Shown here: piece by piece, positions 13,401 to 28,400 of the stretch
Layout of the letters: every line of letters begins with the position of its first letter
Numbering within the stretch: position 1 is the stretch's first letter
Translations under genes and position numbers: made by a program
DNA from: Apostichopus japonicus
Taxonomy: Eukaryota > Echinodermata > Holothuroidea > Aspidochirotida > Stichopodidae
Length of the DNA stretch: 64,000 bases
NCBI RefSeq assembly: GCF_037975245.1
Contig: NC_092576.1
Span: forward strand, 1,624,501 to 1,688,500
Direction of reading: 5' to 3'
The notes under the pieces: model-generated
What the model saw: only the letters and a program-made list of their open reading frames with translations
Told to the model about the DNA's origin: nothing
Database searches by the model: none

Positions 13401-16400
13401 AACGTACATACATTCTACAATCACTGCAGGCAATTCAAGAGAATAGGGGAGAAAAAACTGTATTCTTTTGGAAGCTTGTAAATCTTTGGCAAGTTAACCA
13501 ACAAGTAATTTTTCATAAATTGAATTAAATACTCTTTCAAAAAACCGTTTGGCGACCTCCAGCTGTGATCGACTAGGATCATTTGTGAAACACAAAGATA
13601 AACACACATAAACACACATAGTAAAACTGTGTTATTTTTTATTTCACAGGTTAATATTCTCTTGCTTTCATATGTTCTTGTACGTTTGTCTAAAACATGT
13701 GGAATATGTGTGAAAACCTGTGGACTCTGACAAATAGTACAATGTGTGTCACTAACCTGTGGAAATCCAACTCAAGAAAAAACCCCAGAAAAAACATGCA
13801 TCTTTGAACACACAAAATATTGCTTTTCTTTGGGCTAGTTCACACATTTTCAGGTAATGGATTTGCTTGCCACAGGTTGTCCCAGATGCCTGTATCAACC
13901 TGCATTCAAGAGTTTTCACACATTTTCCCTTGAAAAACCTGTGGCAAGGTGTGACAAGAGAGTGAAGACTTACAAATGTGTGTTGAACTCACAAATTTTT
14001 CACACAAGATCCCTAAGGTTTTTATGTCTACAGGTATTCTAATGTAACTGGTTTCATTCAGCTTATATCATTTGTAATGCAATCTATGTATGATATTAAG
14101 TGGCAACTAATTGTAATATCCCTACAGGTACTCCTGTTCAGCAAGGGGTACAATATTTCTGGCAACAAGCCAGGAGGGGAATTCCCTAACTTTGTTTTAT
14201 TGTTGGTACAAGGGAAAAACAGATATTTAAACAACAGTGCAGGTCCATTTCAGAGTGTGAAGTTTGATGCACCTTAGCTCTGTGCTTTATCAATGTCATA
14301 GGTAATCAAACTTCAGGTTGAAGCCCTTTAAAGATTTGAAGACTGTTATTTTATGGCTGCAAGAGTCAAAAAGAAACCCTCTGGGGTGGTGTAGGGTGGG
14401 GTGGGAGAGGGGTGTTAGTCTAGATAGCCTACCTAGGTCCAATTGTGAGGGATCTGTGACTGATGTGGAGAGACCTACTGTATCACGGACTGTTGGGGTC
14501 GTGACTCAAAAGTGGCTTAGACCTGGAAATATGTAACCTACTCACTCTGTAGATATGTGTGTACCTAGAAATTTACAAATACAAGAGTTTCACACAGCAG
14601 TCTCAAGGAAACGATATTCGCATTCATTCAAAATTTGAACGGTTTGAGCTACCATACCTTTGGTGCTGTAGTTTAAACATGTACCACAGGTTTTGTTTTT
14701 GTTTTTGGGGGGGGGGTGGGAGGATAATGGAATCAATCATCCATGAACCTTATCTTTCCTTGGGGAGTTTATATTGAAATAATTCCAAAGGATTAAGGGC
14801 TGCTGCAGTTTCACAAAGGGTGGGGGGGGGGGGCTCGTGGTTACTATCTTATATAATGCACCCAAACAGCGGTAGGATATGTTTTTTATTATATGTATAA
14901 AGTGAAAAAGGGCAAAAAAAAGGAGGTGATAATTCATTGAATTGGATGAAAAGAAACTTATTTGTGTTGCAAAAATAGGTTCAACCTTGGTATTAATGAG
15001 AATGCTTTTGACTTCAATGCCAGTATATATTTTGTACACGTATACCTAACTGTTCAGTGCATTTTTGTTACTGCATTTCAATGTTAATTGTCGCTGTACA
15101 TTCATGCGTGGCAATCGTTAAGTTAACAACAAAATGCCTGCATACTACTGGATTGGCCTTTTGTGACAAAAATAAACGTTTGGAATTTTCTTTTCTTATG
15201 ACTCTTGCCTAATACACACCATGATAATAGTGACTTTCAGTTTTGATAGAACACTATACTTTTGCAAGTGCGTCTGTCTGTCTGTATGTCTGTTGTTCTT
15301 TCTGTAGATGATGGTTACTTTCCCAATTCTCATTTTCAAAATATCGATTGATTTTGAGATTTAGTCGTAAGATTTTTGGGTGGGTGGAAGGGAGGGGAGG
15401 GGATGGATTTGTGAAAATTGTCAGCATAGTTTTATCAATGTCAAGGAATATTCATGTACAGTAGCGTGTGTCATAAGTGGTGGAGGCAGTAGCGTATTAT
15501 CAATGACAGATGTTTACTATATCCCCAAGGTTATTATTACAAAATGCTATGCCGATGGACCACGGAGCTTCGCAGATTAAATCATAAACTTTTAAAGAAC
15601 TGTCTTGCAAACCAGATACCATCATATGCAATGTAAATCGAAAAGACAAACGAACGCTGATCTAATCAAAGCCCAAAGTCTGTAAGAAAGATAGAGTGAC
15701 CTCCTTCACCATATTTAGAGCTGTGCTTTGATAACTTCAGTGGACATAGGGAATACACTTTGCTCATTCCGAATGTCTCACTTTTCACTTGTCTAGCTGG
15801 CTTACTAGTGGACGAAGGGGATACACTCTTCTCATTCCGAATGTCACATTCTAAGAAGTGACACAGAAAATGAAGGGAATCCACCCTTATGAAAATGCAA
15901 CTGACTATAAAACGATTATAAAAGAACAACTTGACAAGATCCCTTACTACACGAAGCCTTAAATTGCAAAATGTTTCCGAAAAAAGTGTGTCTGCAAAAA
16001 ACGATTTAAAAACAACTAATGATTGTGCTGTCCTAATGTCAGTTAGTAGTGCATTCCTGAGATCAGGTGCAAAGTAAGCAACATATCGTGCACTAAATGC
16101 GTTACTGGACCGAGCTGCCAGGCTCCAGGCCGGACCCCCACAGACTTCCTTATCTGTTCTTCTGTCGGGTATTCTTGGCAATCTGCACAAAGGCCCAGGA
16201 ATCGTCGGCGGACCGACCAGAGGGCTGAGGTAGTGCTCGGGAGCAGTGCCATTGATAATCTTGTATGCGACGGCTTGAGACTTCAATTCAATCCATTTTC
16301 TGGTTGATTTAGTCGGGCCACAGACTTTGTAAATATTTATGTTTGTTTCGTTTTCTCATGACTTGTTGACGAGAGCGAATTAAGAGGTGGGTAGGTTGTT

Positions 16401-19400
16401 TTTTTTGGAATCATTGAATCATTTCCAGTTACAGACAAAAGAGTAGCTCACTGTTTGTACAAATTAATTTAACTTTAACTTTAATTTAACTTTGCCTCGT
16501 CAGCTGGTTTCTACTCTGAAAGCCCTATTGTCATTTTCTTGGCAGTTTTCCAAAACATTAGACTTCATTTAATAATAACCCCCATGAAATGCTTTTCTTT
16601 CAGAAGCAGTAGAGCACTGGTTGCCTGGCAACTCTTTGACGTCATATACTAGGCATTTACATGTGGCAACAGTATTCCAATTAATTATCATGAAAATACT
16701 ATTTTCGTCCTGAATAGACGAAGTTGGATTGAATCCACATAGTGTATCGATATGTTTGGAGAAGTGCGACCTTATATGCAAGGTGCGCACGTCCATAGTT
16801 GCACGACAATCATTCAGTGAAGCCTCTGAGTCATCCAATGAACATTATAACCTGCCATTCGGTGCCCACGCCCCTTCCCCCTCCCCTCCCCCTTTTACAG
16901 ATGATCAGTTCGGGAGAAGGGGATCAGATTCAGAGTGGGAGGTTGATCAAATTTGGATCAAATTTGTGTACCTGATACTGAAAATTTGCTATAAAATAAT
17001 ACAGTATGTGGAATTGGCAGGCAACCCCCCCCCCCATCTCTCCCATGCAAGGTTTTGGTAATCTTGTTAGTACATGAACATGGCCATTGATGTGTGCGTT
17101 CTACCGCCATTGTAATGAAAGCAGTTCCAGTCTTTAGAAGCTATTTGAAAGTCTCATAGAGCTGCCTTTGGTAGGGTACACTATTGTAAGTCGGAACAAT
17201 GCCATGCAGAGACCAAAAATTGTACAATTTAAGCAAATTTGCTGTAACCGTAGAAAGCAGGAATATTTTTGAGTTCGGCTGTCCTTTTTTTTTCCTTTTG
17301 TTTTCTCAATCGTGATGACTATTTCTTAAAATAAGATATATTTACCAGGTAAGACATATCTTTATAGATATTTAACCCCAAAAATGAATGTTATTGAGTG
17401 AGTGAGACTAAGTAATGAATGAATTTGATTAAATGTTTTCAGCATTTCATAGGCTGAACTCTTTCCATTTTAGGTAGTGTGGATAAAACACATTGATATT
17501 ATTGATATGAAACAAAATGTAAAAGCAAGTTTCATTTATCAAACAGAGCTCCTTTCGTTCTATTAGGGACCGCAAATGTCCGGGACAGGACGGTGTAAAC
17601 TTTGCTCGGCTAATCTCAAGTAGCTCAGCCCTTCCTTGGCGTTCTATTCCATCCAAATAAGACTTGTATTCCACAAACTTACTAAGACTAAATATTCTTG
17701 CATGTCTGCTTTGAGAGTTACACCTCACTCATGTAAATCCAGACATTAACTATCTACGTTTTGTGTTCAAATATGGAGTGGCGATTACTTTCTCAGCCAA
17801 ATTTTGTTGTTGATTTGTCAATCGAAATATTTATGATATATGTCATGCAGCCTGCCACACTCTGCCCAACTGTTAACAACCCTACTTGTCGGGACCATCT
17901 TTGAAAATCGTGGGACAGTCAGACTGTGGGACAGTCAGACCGTGCGACAGTCAGACCGTGCGACAGTCAGACCGTGGGACAGTCAGACCGTGGGACAGTC
18001 AGATTTAGGGACAGTCAGACAGTGGGACAGTCAGACTGTGGGACAGTCAGACTGTGGGACAGTCATACTGTGGGACAGTCATACTGTGGGACAGTCAGAC
18101 CGTGGGACAGTCAGATTTAGGGACAGTGGGACAGTCAGACCGTGGGACAGTCAGACTGTGGGTCAGTCAGACCGTGGGACAGTCAGATTTAGGCACAGTC
18201 AGACCATGGGACAGTCAGACAGTGGGACATTGGGACAGTCAGACAGTGGGACATTGGGACAGTCAGACCGTGGGACAGTCAGACAGTGGGACAGTCAGAC
18301 AGTGCATGTGCTTAAGAGCATATTCTGGTGGCTGAAGTTTTTTGCTTAGCATCATTTCTGAATATTTGTGATATTTTGTAAAGCACCTGGCAACAACAGA
18401 ATGGATGATGTTATCACCGCAATTCAGTCAATCAAAATCACTTTTGATTTTCTTAGTATTTATAGATCATTGATCTGTGGGAGAAGAGATAAAATTCTAC
18501 AAAAGAGATACATTTTGATAAAAGTCTAAGAAAAGAGAAATTTTACTGACTCAGCAAACATTCCAAGTGTATCAGTTTCAAGGATAAATCAGCAAGAAAT
18601 TGATTATAGGATAAGTAATGTTTTGAAGAGCATTTTGCCCAGATGGCATGACAGACGACCCCCCCCCCCTCCCCCTAATGTGATTTAACAGTCAAAAATA
18701 GGTTACATTCAATCAACCATAAATTGACTTTGGGACAGGACATTGAGATGGGGTGCTTCAACTAGCAGTGTGGAATATGTTTCTCTTCAATGTAAGTTTC
18801 ATATTGCTGTAAGGCAAGTCGCCAAGGTTTTAAACACAAAGCAGTTGTGTTTTTTTGTTTATAAATACGTTATGGGAACCACAGTCGTTGATTTTGAAAC
18901 AAAAGAAACTGCTGCACAAACTGTGAATACAAATATATTTTGTTATTTATTTTTTAATAAATAATGTAAAATTTTTATTTCTGTGTTTTTCTCATTGTGC
19001 ATTTTTTTTGGGTTAAATTTTTATATGCATGTATACAAACTGCCATAGATTGTAACAGTCTGGTTTTTTTTTGGTTTTATTCTTTTCACTCGACGATCAG
19101 GAGGTAGACACCGCCCTACTGAAACTCTACGCCGCCTCGGATCCAAAGAAGCTGAACAATTTCCTGACAATTGAGAACCGATGTTCTCTGGCCGAGAGTC
19201 TGGAAGCTCTGGGTTCTCAGGGATGCTACCACGCTCAGGGCATCCTCTACAAACTACACAGAGACCATGAGAAGGCTATGAACATCTGGATGAGGTAAAT
19301 TATGGGAAATAGTAATAATAAGTCATATTTATATAGCGCATAATCAGCAAAGCTGCTCATAGCGCTTTACAAATGTAAGAACTAATAACAAATAGTAATA

Positions 19401-22400
19401 AAAACCCAAATATTAAATATATAGAACCAATAAGGCATAAAATGTAAAATCCTAAAGCAACAATATAAAAAACACCTGTACTAAACGATAATAAAAAAAG
19501 GCCTAAAGGCATATAGTCCAAAACAAATTCAGAAGTATGTAAATAGTAACAAACATGTGCAGAACCCCTCCCCCCCCAAAAAAAAAATGAACTTGTGACT
19601 GTTTAAAAATACTACTTCTAATAATAGTAATGCCATAAATAGAAATGAAGCGTACAGAATAACAGGTGTTTATATAAAGAGATAAGGATCCCGAACCAAA
19701 AGGCAATTTAGAGTCATCCAACTGTAACATTGTTGACGACTGTAAGGTGTCTGGCCACAAGAAACGCCATAACAGCATCTTGCATTAATTGATAGCCAGT
19801 CTTTTATCCAGCAGGTTTTTTTTTGCATAGCTAGACGTTTCTTGTTCTGAAAACCAGAGTACACATTCTCTTTTGTTATTCTTTACCTTTTCTGTCTTCT
19901 TCTGCCAGTAAGGCAGTTTGTATTTATCCAATTTAGATCTCTCTTCTTCTTTTTACTTTTACAAACTAAAGCAATGAAAGAGAATAGAGGCCTATTTTTA
20001 ATTCTTCTTGTGATCTGCCTCAATAACTAAACATGTTTTGCTAATATCAGCATAACATGTTTATTATTGAGGTGTGACTGCCGTCCGGTATTTAACAGCT
20101 GGCTAGTTTGGTTTTGCTTCGTCCATGGTGCGACGAGGTCAGCTTCAACTGTAGTATATTGTGAAAGAAAGAAAAATGGATGATCAATATTATCTATTTT
20201 TCAAATTTCCAAGTTTGATGTCCTCTTAATCTCTCTCCCTCCCAACTCTTCTTTTTTTTTTTTTTTTCTCCTCGCTAGTACCCAGTTCCACTCTATACTC
20301 TGGTGCGGTAGAAATTTGTAGAATGAGGACCGTTGTTGGTTACTCTGCAGTGACCAGATATAGGTTATAAAATTATTCTAGACACTGACTCTTAGACAAG
20401 AAAGTGTTGTAATGGTGTGGAGATATGTAACTGAGTCACAACATTTTATACAAAATCCAAACCATTTTAGTTTGGGGGACTTTAGGCAAAAACACGGTCG
20501 TGTTATAGATCTATATAACAGAAAAGGCACTTCAAAGATAGTTTGCTGAGCCCTTAGATTTTACCCAGGAAATATATCAAAGTCTCAAGTTGCAGTATGG
20601 GTACAACATCACAAGTTAGAGTACAAAGTTCTAAGCTCATGAAAGAGTATATATTTTGTAAGTAGTACTTTATATTACTGTGCAGTAAGAAGATAAGTAC
20701 AAATCCACCAGGTCAAGTATTCATGAACACAAGTATTAGTTCAAAAGTACAAGGTACACTTTTGTAGTAATACATTATATTACTGTGCAAAATGCCTCAA
20801 GTTAGAGTACAAGTACAAAGGTCATATACAAGTAAAGGTATGAGTACAATAGTACAAGGTTCTAAGCATATAGAGTACATATTTTGTACTAGTACATTTT
20901 ATTACTGTGCAAATCGCCTGAAGTAAGAATACAAGTACAAATCCACAAGTACAAGTACAGGTCACACTGCTAAATTACGAATACTTGTTTGGACTGGCTT
21001 CTAATAATGTAAGAATGCTGCAAAATTTGATATTTTTTGTTAATTCTGCATTCATTTTCTGGATTTGTTGTTTCATCTCTTCAGAATTCAAGACCAGGAA
21101 TTGGTGGACTCTTCATTTCCTGGACTAGATTTCATTGTTGAATTCCTGGCAAAGTAAGACATTTTAAATTGATTCAAAGATTTTTCTTCATTAAACTAAC
21201 ATTTACTGTAATCTTCTGAACAACTATCAAATTATGCTAAAACTATATTAGCAGGTGTAAGTGGTACTGTTGGGAGGGGGGGGGGGGGGGATATGAATAC
21301 TGCATGAATTGGTCATCTTAGAACAAATTATTTTCACACAAGTAGTAGCCAACTTACAATAAATGAAAACACTGCCCTCATTTCTAACAAGTTCACTAGT
21401 CCCATATCAGCCCAAGTAAAAACAGAATATTGTTGTCAACTTGGATAATAGTAAATTTAGATGAGACTGAAAGAAGAGACCACTTTCTTGCTTCACCTGT
21501 GTACCATTTCACTTTACGAATGCGTAATGCACTTTTTTTTGCACTTCGACCCGAAATGATGTTGGTCGTGAGAACATGGTTCTGCGTGAATTTTTAGTAC
21601 CATTTGTTAATATTGAAAACAATTGAAATTGTAGGGTATAACTGATCAAAAAAAAATTAACAGCATTTATGGTAAATTGATAAAATTTTAAACCCCACGT
21701 TTTTTGCCTCTCGTTGCCTCCTCCTTTAGTGGTATTATTAAAGGTCTTTATTCAAAAGGGGGAGTCGGTCCAAAATGACAAAAGTTTGATCTTGAGGGTG
21801 TTTTTCTTCTTTTTCTCTTTTTTTCTTTTCAATTTCAGTTTTGTATGTAATACTAAATTTTAAACTATGCAGTGCTCAGAGTTTGGGAAATTCCCATTCC
21901 TGTCTTTTTTTTTTGGTGATATTATGCTAGGGAAACTTGTGGGGACATTGCTGGTCATTAATATATAGTAGTTTTTTCTGTTGCAGCTTCTGTGTTCTCT
22001 ATAGAAAAAGTGTTATACAAGACATAGATGTTATCAAACTCTTCAAAAATAGAAAATCAGTGTCCATAGCCTAGTGGTTCGGGTGTCTGCATATAAAGCG
22101 GGAGGCCCGGGTTCGAATCCCGGTGGAGGCTGGAAGGTTTTACACTGTTCTTGATTTTCCAAATATATATATATATATATAATATACATTTGAAAATATA
22201 AAGCTGGAGTCTTTAGAAACTTGATTACCAATCTATAAAATTTTTATCTCCCCCCCTGGCGTTTTTCTTTTATACTGTTTCATAGGTACTTTTCTTTGAA
22301 AGTACCTTGTCGTGTGACTCTGCCAAAGATTAATTTTGTTGATACCATTCACAGATTTCTATATAGGCCTATACACAATGTGAAGTCATTCATCAAGTTT

Positions 22401-25400
22401 GTAACTTACAAAAAAAGAACTGCACAACTTTTAATCTATTTAGTTGATTGATTTTTTTTGCAATTTTGTTTCTCTCAGGTTGAGCGATCATGAATTGGTT
22501 TGGCGTTACGTCGAGTGGTGTTTACAGAAAGATCCCGAGTTAACCGTTAAGGTGAGCGCAAAAAAAAATAGGAGGGAAAAAAAAACTATTTAAAGAGAAG
22601 CAAATCCAATCATAATTGTTAAACCTGTTTTGTTAGTTTATGCATATTCATGAGCATTTCCATCGTGGGGCAATGTCGTGTCACAGCCTTATCGTAAAAG
22701 CCGATTACAAGTACAATTACAAAGTCCTTTGGTATTAGGATGTTGAGTTTAAGCTGATTGCAGATTGCATATATGGTGATTATCCCCAACTTTTGGAGGT
22801 ACTGGAATAACACAAAACCAGTACTGGACATAATACCCAACCCCACGAGGAGTTCTACTGGCCTTATTAGCCGGTGATCTATTCACCAAACCTTAACAAA
22901 CCTCTCCTGCATTATACAAATTTTGTTTTTTAAATATTGGTGGTTTGCTGTTTGTGTTACATTTTTCGGACGACCGAACCTGCTGTTCAGAAAACCAGAG
23001 AGTAACACCCGGTTGTCTGATGGGCGACAGGGATGAACATTTGCCCTCTCTCGTTTTAATGTCGGTAAACAAGAACCGAAAACTGTCGCCATGAAATATG
23101 TAAAAACCACCAACAAGGTGCCTCAGGGAATGGTGTCATTACACCTTAACAAAATGACAACAACCTGTGAATGACTTCTTGAACCAGGATATTTTCCAAA
23201 CAGGAAAAGAACCTTCTCGGTTTGTTAGCACTTTTGTGGTGGTATTCATCCCAAGTGTCTATCGTGAGGTATTTTAAAGGATCTTTCATGGCGGTTGGGT
23301 TTGCTACTCCTTTATTATAAGGGGTGTGTTGAATGTGGTCTGCAAGCGTTTTGCACCAAAGTTACCAATATTTACTCAAAAATTTCCTTTTAATTGATCA
23401 AAGTATCTGACACACACTCTGACGCAGTGACAAGCATAGGGACACTATGACATTCAACAGACTGGCTGCCCTATGACACAGTTGCGCTATGAAATACACT
23501 CTTGATAAACTGGCAGCCCTTGACCAACAGTGACTAGCATAGGGACACTATGACATACACTCTGACAAACTGGCAGTCCTCTAACACAGTGACTAGCATA
23601 GGGACATTATGACATTAAACAGACTGGCTGCCCTGTGACACAGTGGCGCTATGAAATACACTCTTGATATATTGGCAGCCCTAGACCAAACACAGTGACT
23701 AGCGTAGGGACACTATGACATACACTCTGACAAACTGGCAGTCCTCTAACACAGTGACTAGCATAGGGACATTATGACATTAAACAGACTGGCTGCCCTG
23801 TGACACAGTGGCGCTATGAAATACACTCTTGATATATTGGCAGCCCTAGACCAAACACAGTGACTAGCGTAGGGACACTATGACATACACTCTGACAAAC
23901 TGGTAGTCCTCTAATACAGTGACTAGCATAGGTACACTATGACATTTAACAGACTGGCTGCCCTGTGACACAGTTCCTCTATGAAATACACTCTTGAAAA
24001 ACTGGCAGCCCTAGACCAACACAGTGACTAGCATAGGGACACTATGACATACTCTCACAAACTGGCAGTCCTCTAACACAGTGACTTGCATAGGGACATT
24101 ATGACATTAAACAGACTGGCTGCCCTGTGACACTGGCTCTATGAAATACACTCTTGATAAACTGGCAGCACTAGATCAAACAGTGACTCGCGTAGGGACA
24201 CTATGGCATACACTCTGACAAACTGGTAGTCCTCTAATACAGTGACTAGCATAGGGACACTATGACATTAAACAGACTGGCTGCCCTGTGACACAGTGCC
24301 TCTATGAAATACACTCTTGAAAAACTGGCAGCCCTAGACCAACACAGTGACTAGCATAGGGACATTATGACATACACTCACAAACTGGTAGTCCTCTAAT
24401 ACAGCGACAAGCATAGGGACACTATGACATTAAACAGACTGGCTGCCCTGTGACACATTGCCTCTATGAAATACACTCCTGATAAAACTGGCAGCCCTAG
24501 ACCAAACACAGTGACTAGTGTAGGGCCAATATAACATATGCACTGGTAGACCCCCTCACACAGTAACAAGCATGGGGCCACTATTACATGAAACATGGCA
24601 GTGCTCTGATATTGTTCCACTATGACATTACACATTGACAAATTTGTAGTCCTCTGCCATAGAAACTACGAGAAAACACACTGACAAATTGGCAGTCCCC
24701 CAGCACATTGACAAGCATATGGCCACTATGACTTTATGTACTGACAAACTTGTAGCCCTCTGACATATTTCCTCTATACAATCCTCCCTCCCCATCCCCA
24801 GCCTGCAAGAAAAATGTAAAAATGTTGATATCTGCAGAATAGTTTTGATCATTTCACATTTTTTTGCTTTTGTTGTAAAATTCTGACAGATCTTCACAGA
24901 GAGACCCGAAGATGAACCCCCTACCGAGAGGATGCGCCCAGACACCATCATCGACTATCTCCATGCCTATCCCACTGCGGTCATCAGGTACCTGGAACAT
25001 CTCGTCTTTCAAAAGAAACTGGAGGTACGTTCTGATGCTTTAAGTTGAGGGTACTGATGTTAGATGTTCATGAATTTTTTGCAGATATTTATTTAAAAAA
25101 AAGAATTATTTTGTGCAAGATATGAAAGAGAAGATGGCTGACTGTACTCAACAATCCTGGTGGGTTTAATAGTCTCTAGTGTTTACTCTCTGTCAAGAAA
25201 TTAGTTTGGCATTTGTGTCTAAAAACAAACATGCTGGGAAATTGTCCATTAAGCTATAGGTTGCATCCAAAAACCCGCCGTTTGTACTGAACGGCAGGTT
25301 TTTCCAGTTGGTTAGCTGAGTGATCAGTCCCATCTTTTCGCACCTTAGTTGAGCTGCCTATTCGTCTATTGTGCAACTATTCACACAGCTAATAGTCAAA

Positions 25401-28400
25401 TCACTATCATATCAAGGCAGACATGGCAATGTGTGAACAAATCAATTCTTCCAAACACAACATTCTGTTTGCAGGAGAGATAAAGTTTCAGTAACTTGAG
25501 GTCAAAAGAGCTGAAAATGCAACCTATAGTTAATGGACTAATTCTCGTCATGAAAAAACAAAAAGAAAAGTACAGCAGGTCCAAAATGTTGCTCAGCTAG
25601 GATGGATCAGTAATACCACCTACATTTTTTCTGTTTGGGGCAGCAGTGTGTCATTTCGTGTGGACCTGTGAAGCATGATAGATTATGTCGCACACAGCCT
25701 GGCTACACTTGGCAATACAGCCTGAGTTTCATGGTGAACTAACAGTCTAATAGCAGCAAGATTATGTGTACAGTTACCTTGCCCTTTTCCTTTACTAGTG
25801 GAGTGTGGATACCCTCATCAGTGGGGGTCTACTTTTGATACCTTAGACAAAAAAAAATTTTTTTTTTCATGACTTCAAATATTGTGACTTATATTTCAAC
25901 TTATAAACCTTCTTTTTTTTTTGTATTAATCAATTTATAAATCAAGTAAACCTTTGCGAAGCTTTTTTATGTATTTGAATGTGAGACAGAGAGAAACGCA
26001 ATCGTCAAATCCATAGCTCACAAATTTTGACTAACAAAGACAAAGTCAAACCACAAAAGAAGAAGAATTGCCAGCTCAATCTCCCTATTTTAATTTTGTG
26101 GTGCCCAGTTTTATTATGACTTGTATTTTGTGTTAGGTTGTAACACAAGAGAGAGTGTTGTAGTCAAGTGGTTAAGGCAGTGGACTTGTGATCTAAGGTT
26201 TGCAGGTTCAAGTCCTAACCAGATCATTACGTTGGCAAGGTACTTTATCTCCATTGCCTATCTTCACCCAGGTGTATAAATGGGGACCTGTGAGATAAAC
26301 TGTCAGTTTGGGCGCTGTTTAGCTGCTGCCATGTGGAGGGATTGTCTCTATGTTTGACAGGTTATCATTGACCAGGTTAATATTGTGATGCGCCTTGAGC
26401 AGCGTTATCGGTGTGTAAGTCTGCGCTTTATGAATCTAAATATTATTATGATTATTATTAACTCTGTGTCACCCTTACGACCCAGATAGTAGACAGACAC
26501 AATGGGGCTCTCCAGTGTTGTGACAGAGAGCGCTGTAAGCTGTAAGTTGCGGACAAGGCCGGTACACTTTCGTGCCGAAGGGCTGGGTAATCGACTTGTT
26601 CATGGTTCCACTTACAGTGCAGTTTAGCCCTCTGAAATAACATGCTTTAAAAAGTTAGAAAAGCTGTCAGGTTTAGAGTGCTTACAAACAGGTAGCTTGG
26701 ACAATAAAACTTTGAAATATGTTTCATTAGAAAGATATTCTCCTTCAGTAATCACTAAAGAACATTTATAGGTGCTATTAGTGATCATCACATGGTATCC
26801 TTATCATCTGCAACATTGTTCATGTTTGCGGAAGCTAGGTGTGACCGATACAACAGCGTTGAATTTGGGCAAGGCTGGAGAGCCCTATTGGACACCGCTA
26901 AGATTTAATAGATCTAGGTTCTTCAGTAGCAAGTCATTGACCCTTTATTCCCACTACAAGATACCCCCCCCTCCACTCCCCATCCAAGGCTTGTCATACA
27001 CACACATAGTTGGATGCACCGTATTTCTTACAAAGATATATTTTATTTTAGTTAGAACCTAAAGCTTCTCTTCATTATCAACTTCATTTTCTTAATAGTC
27101 CAATACACAAAGGTTGTATTCCTTACTTATGGGATTTGAAAACCTTTCAATTTTTTTTGGTGTATCACAATTTTAACAATTTGTTGAGTTCGGTGAATTC
27201 CACTTAGCGGCAAACTTATGTTTTCGGTTACCTTACAAAGCTCTACAGTCTCTCACCGGTAGTTTTCGCTTTCCTGATACGCCATTCCTGATACGCCATT
27301 CCTGATACGCCATTCCTGATACGCCATTCCTGATATGCCATTCCTCATTTGCTTTCCTGATTTGCTTTTCTGATTTGCTCTCCTGAGCCGCCTACGGTTA
27401 CGTTGCATCTTGTTTCGTCTTCTTCTGATGAATTTATCATAAATTGAGTACTGACCAATAGGAGCCACTGCAGAAATGTTTGATTTCAACTGCAATGCCC
27501 TCCCTATTGGACTTTACCCACTATGTTAGACATGGTGTCATCGGTGGGATCTGTGTGCTGTAACCACTCAGTCGTGTGTGTCACCTGTGGGCTCTATGGA
27601 CTGATAGTAACCATGTTTTGGACGAAACTGCTATTTATTGCATTCTCTGTTGAAGATACGGACAAGAAAACTGTGAAAAAAAAAAACGTTTTAGATTTTG
27701 ATTGATTGATTGATTGATTTAGATCATGAAGATAGTCGACACCAGCATATTATCTTAAAGACAGTGAACAATGCATTTACCTTTCCAGCATGATGGTAAT
27801 GATGGTATGTACAGTAGTAAGTAATTTATGCAGGTGTGGTTAAGAGATTTAGACCCTATCATGTTTACCCCTTACAACACCGATAAGTTTTTTAATATCC
27901 TACCGTAATATTGCATTCTCATATTTAGGGAATGACTTATCCAGTATCTCATATCAATATATGATAAACAGAATATTAACTTTTGTTCAGACTGGACCGT
28001 ATAGTTTTTATATCCATATTGCACAAGAACCAAAACTTGATTAACCTCCAAATTTGTTGGATACAAAATGTATAAATAATTTTGCTGGATACTCAATCTT
28101 TCCCCGATATTATTAGGCCATGTGGTATTAACATTGCTTTAGACTAAACATGGTGGACACCAGAAACCGTGCTGTTGGACACAACATTTATTGAATGACC
28201 TTATATGTACTTTATTGTAGCTAAATGCCTTTCTGGCTCATTGCAGTAAGGTTACATGGCGATTTACTGGCCTACTGTATAGGACAGCTTATAACCCAAA
28301 TAGCACACTAACCCCACCACCATGTATAAAGGGTGTGACATGCACTTCCCCTACAACACTGTAGGTACATATAATGTGACAGAATACTTACGTTTCTTCC

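Larger units (their letters stand above)
11578..19100 (+). other. TGFBRAP1: Large TGFBRAP1 intron (7.5 kb)
   Basis: Holds a dispersed repeat copy (11820-12165), a hAT-like MITE (12947-13368), a LINE relic (15666-16286) and a 16-bp minisatellite (17909-18304). Several G or C homopolymers of nine or more bases also occur (about 11700, 14708, 14823, 17025, 18659). No gene was recognised inside. Confidence 0.7.

Noticed and set aside
16043..16252. Separate minus-strand open frame overlapping the LINE relic
   Set aside because: It is an alternative frame of the same relic with no recognisable product.
17840..18349. Long overlapping open frames with a repetitive DRGTVRPWDSQTV-like peptide
   Set aside because: They arise from a 16-bp minisatellite lacking stops; codon content is purely repeat-driven and the region lies within a TGFBRAP1 intron.
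22060..22130. Functional tRNA gene
   Set aside because: Acceptor mismatch, wobble-rich anticodon stem with an ATA anticodon, and a SINE-like downstream tail make a retroposon head more likely.
23410..24780. CRISPR-like array
   Set aside because: The units are contiguous tandem repeats with no unique spacers, in a eukaryotic intron.
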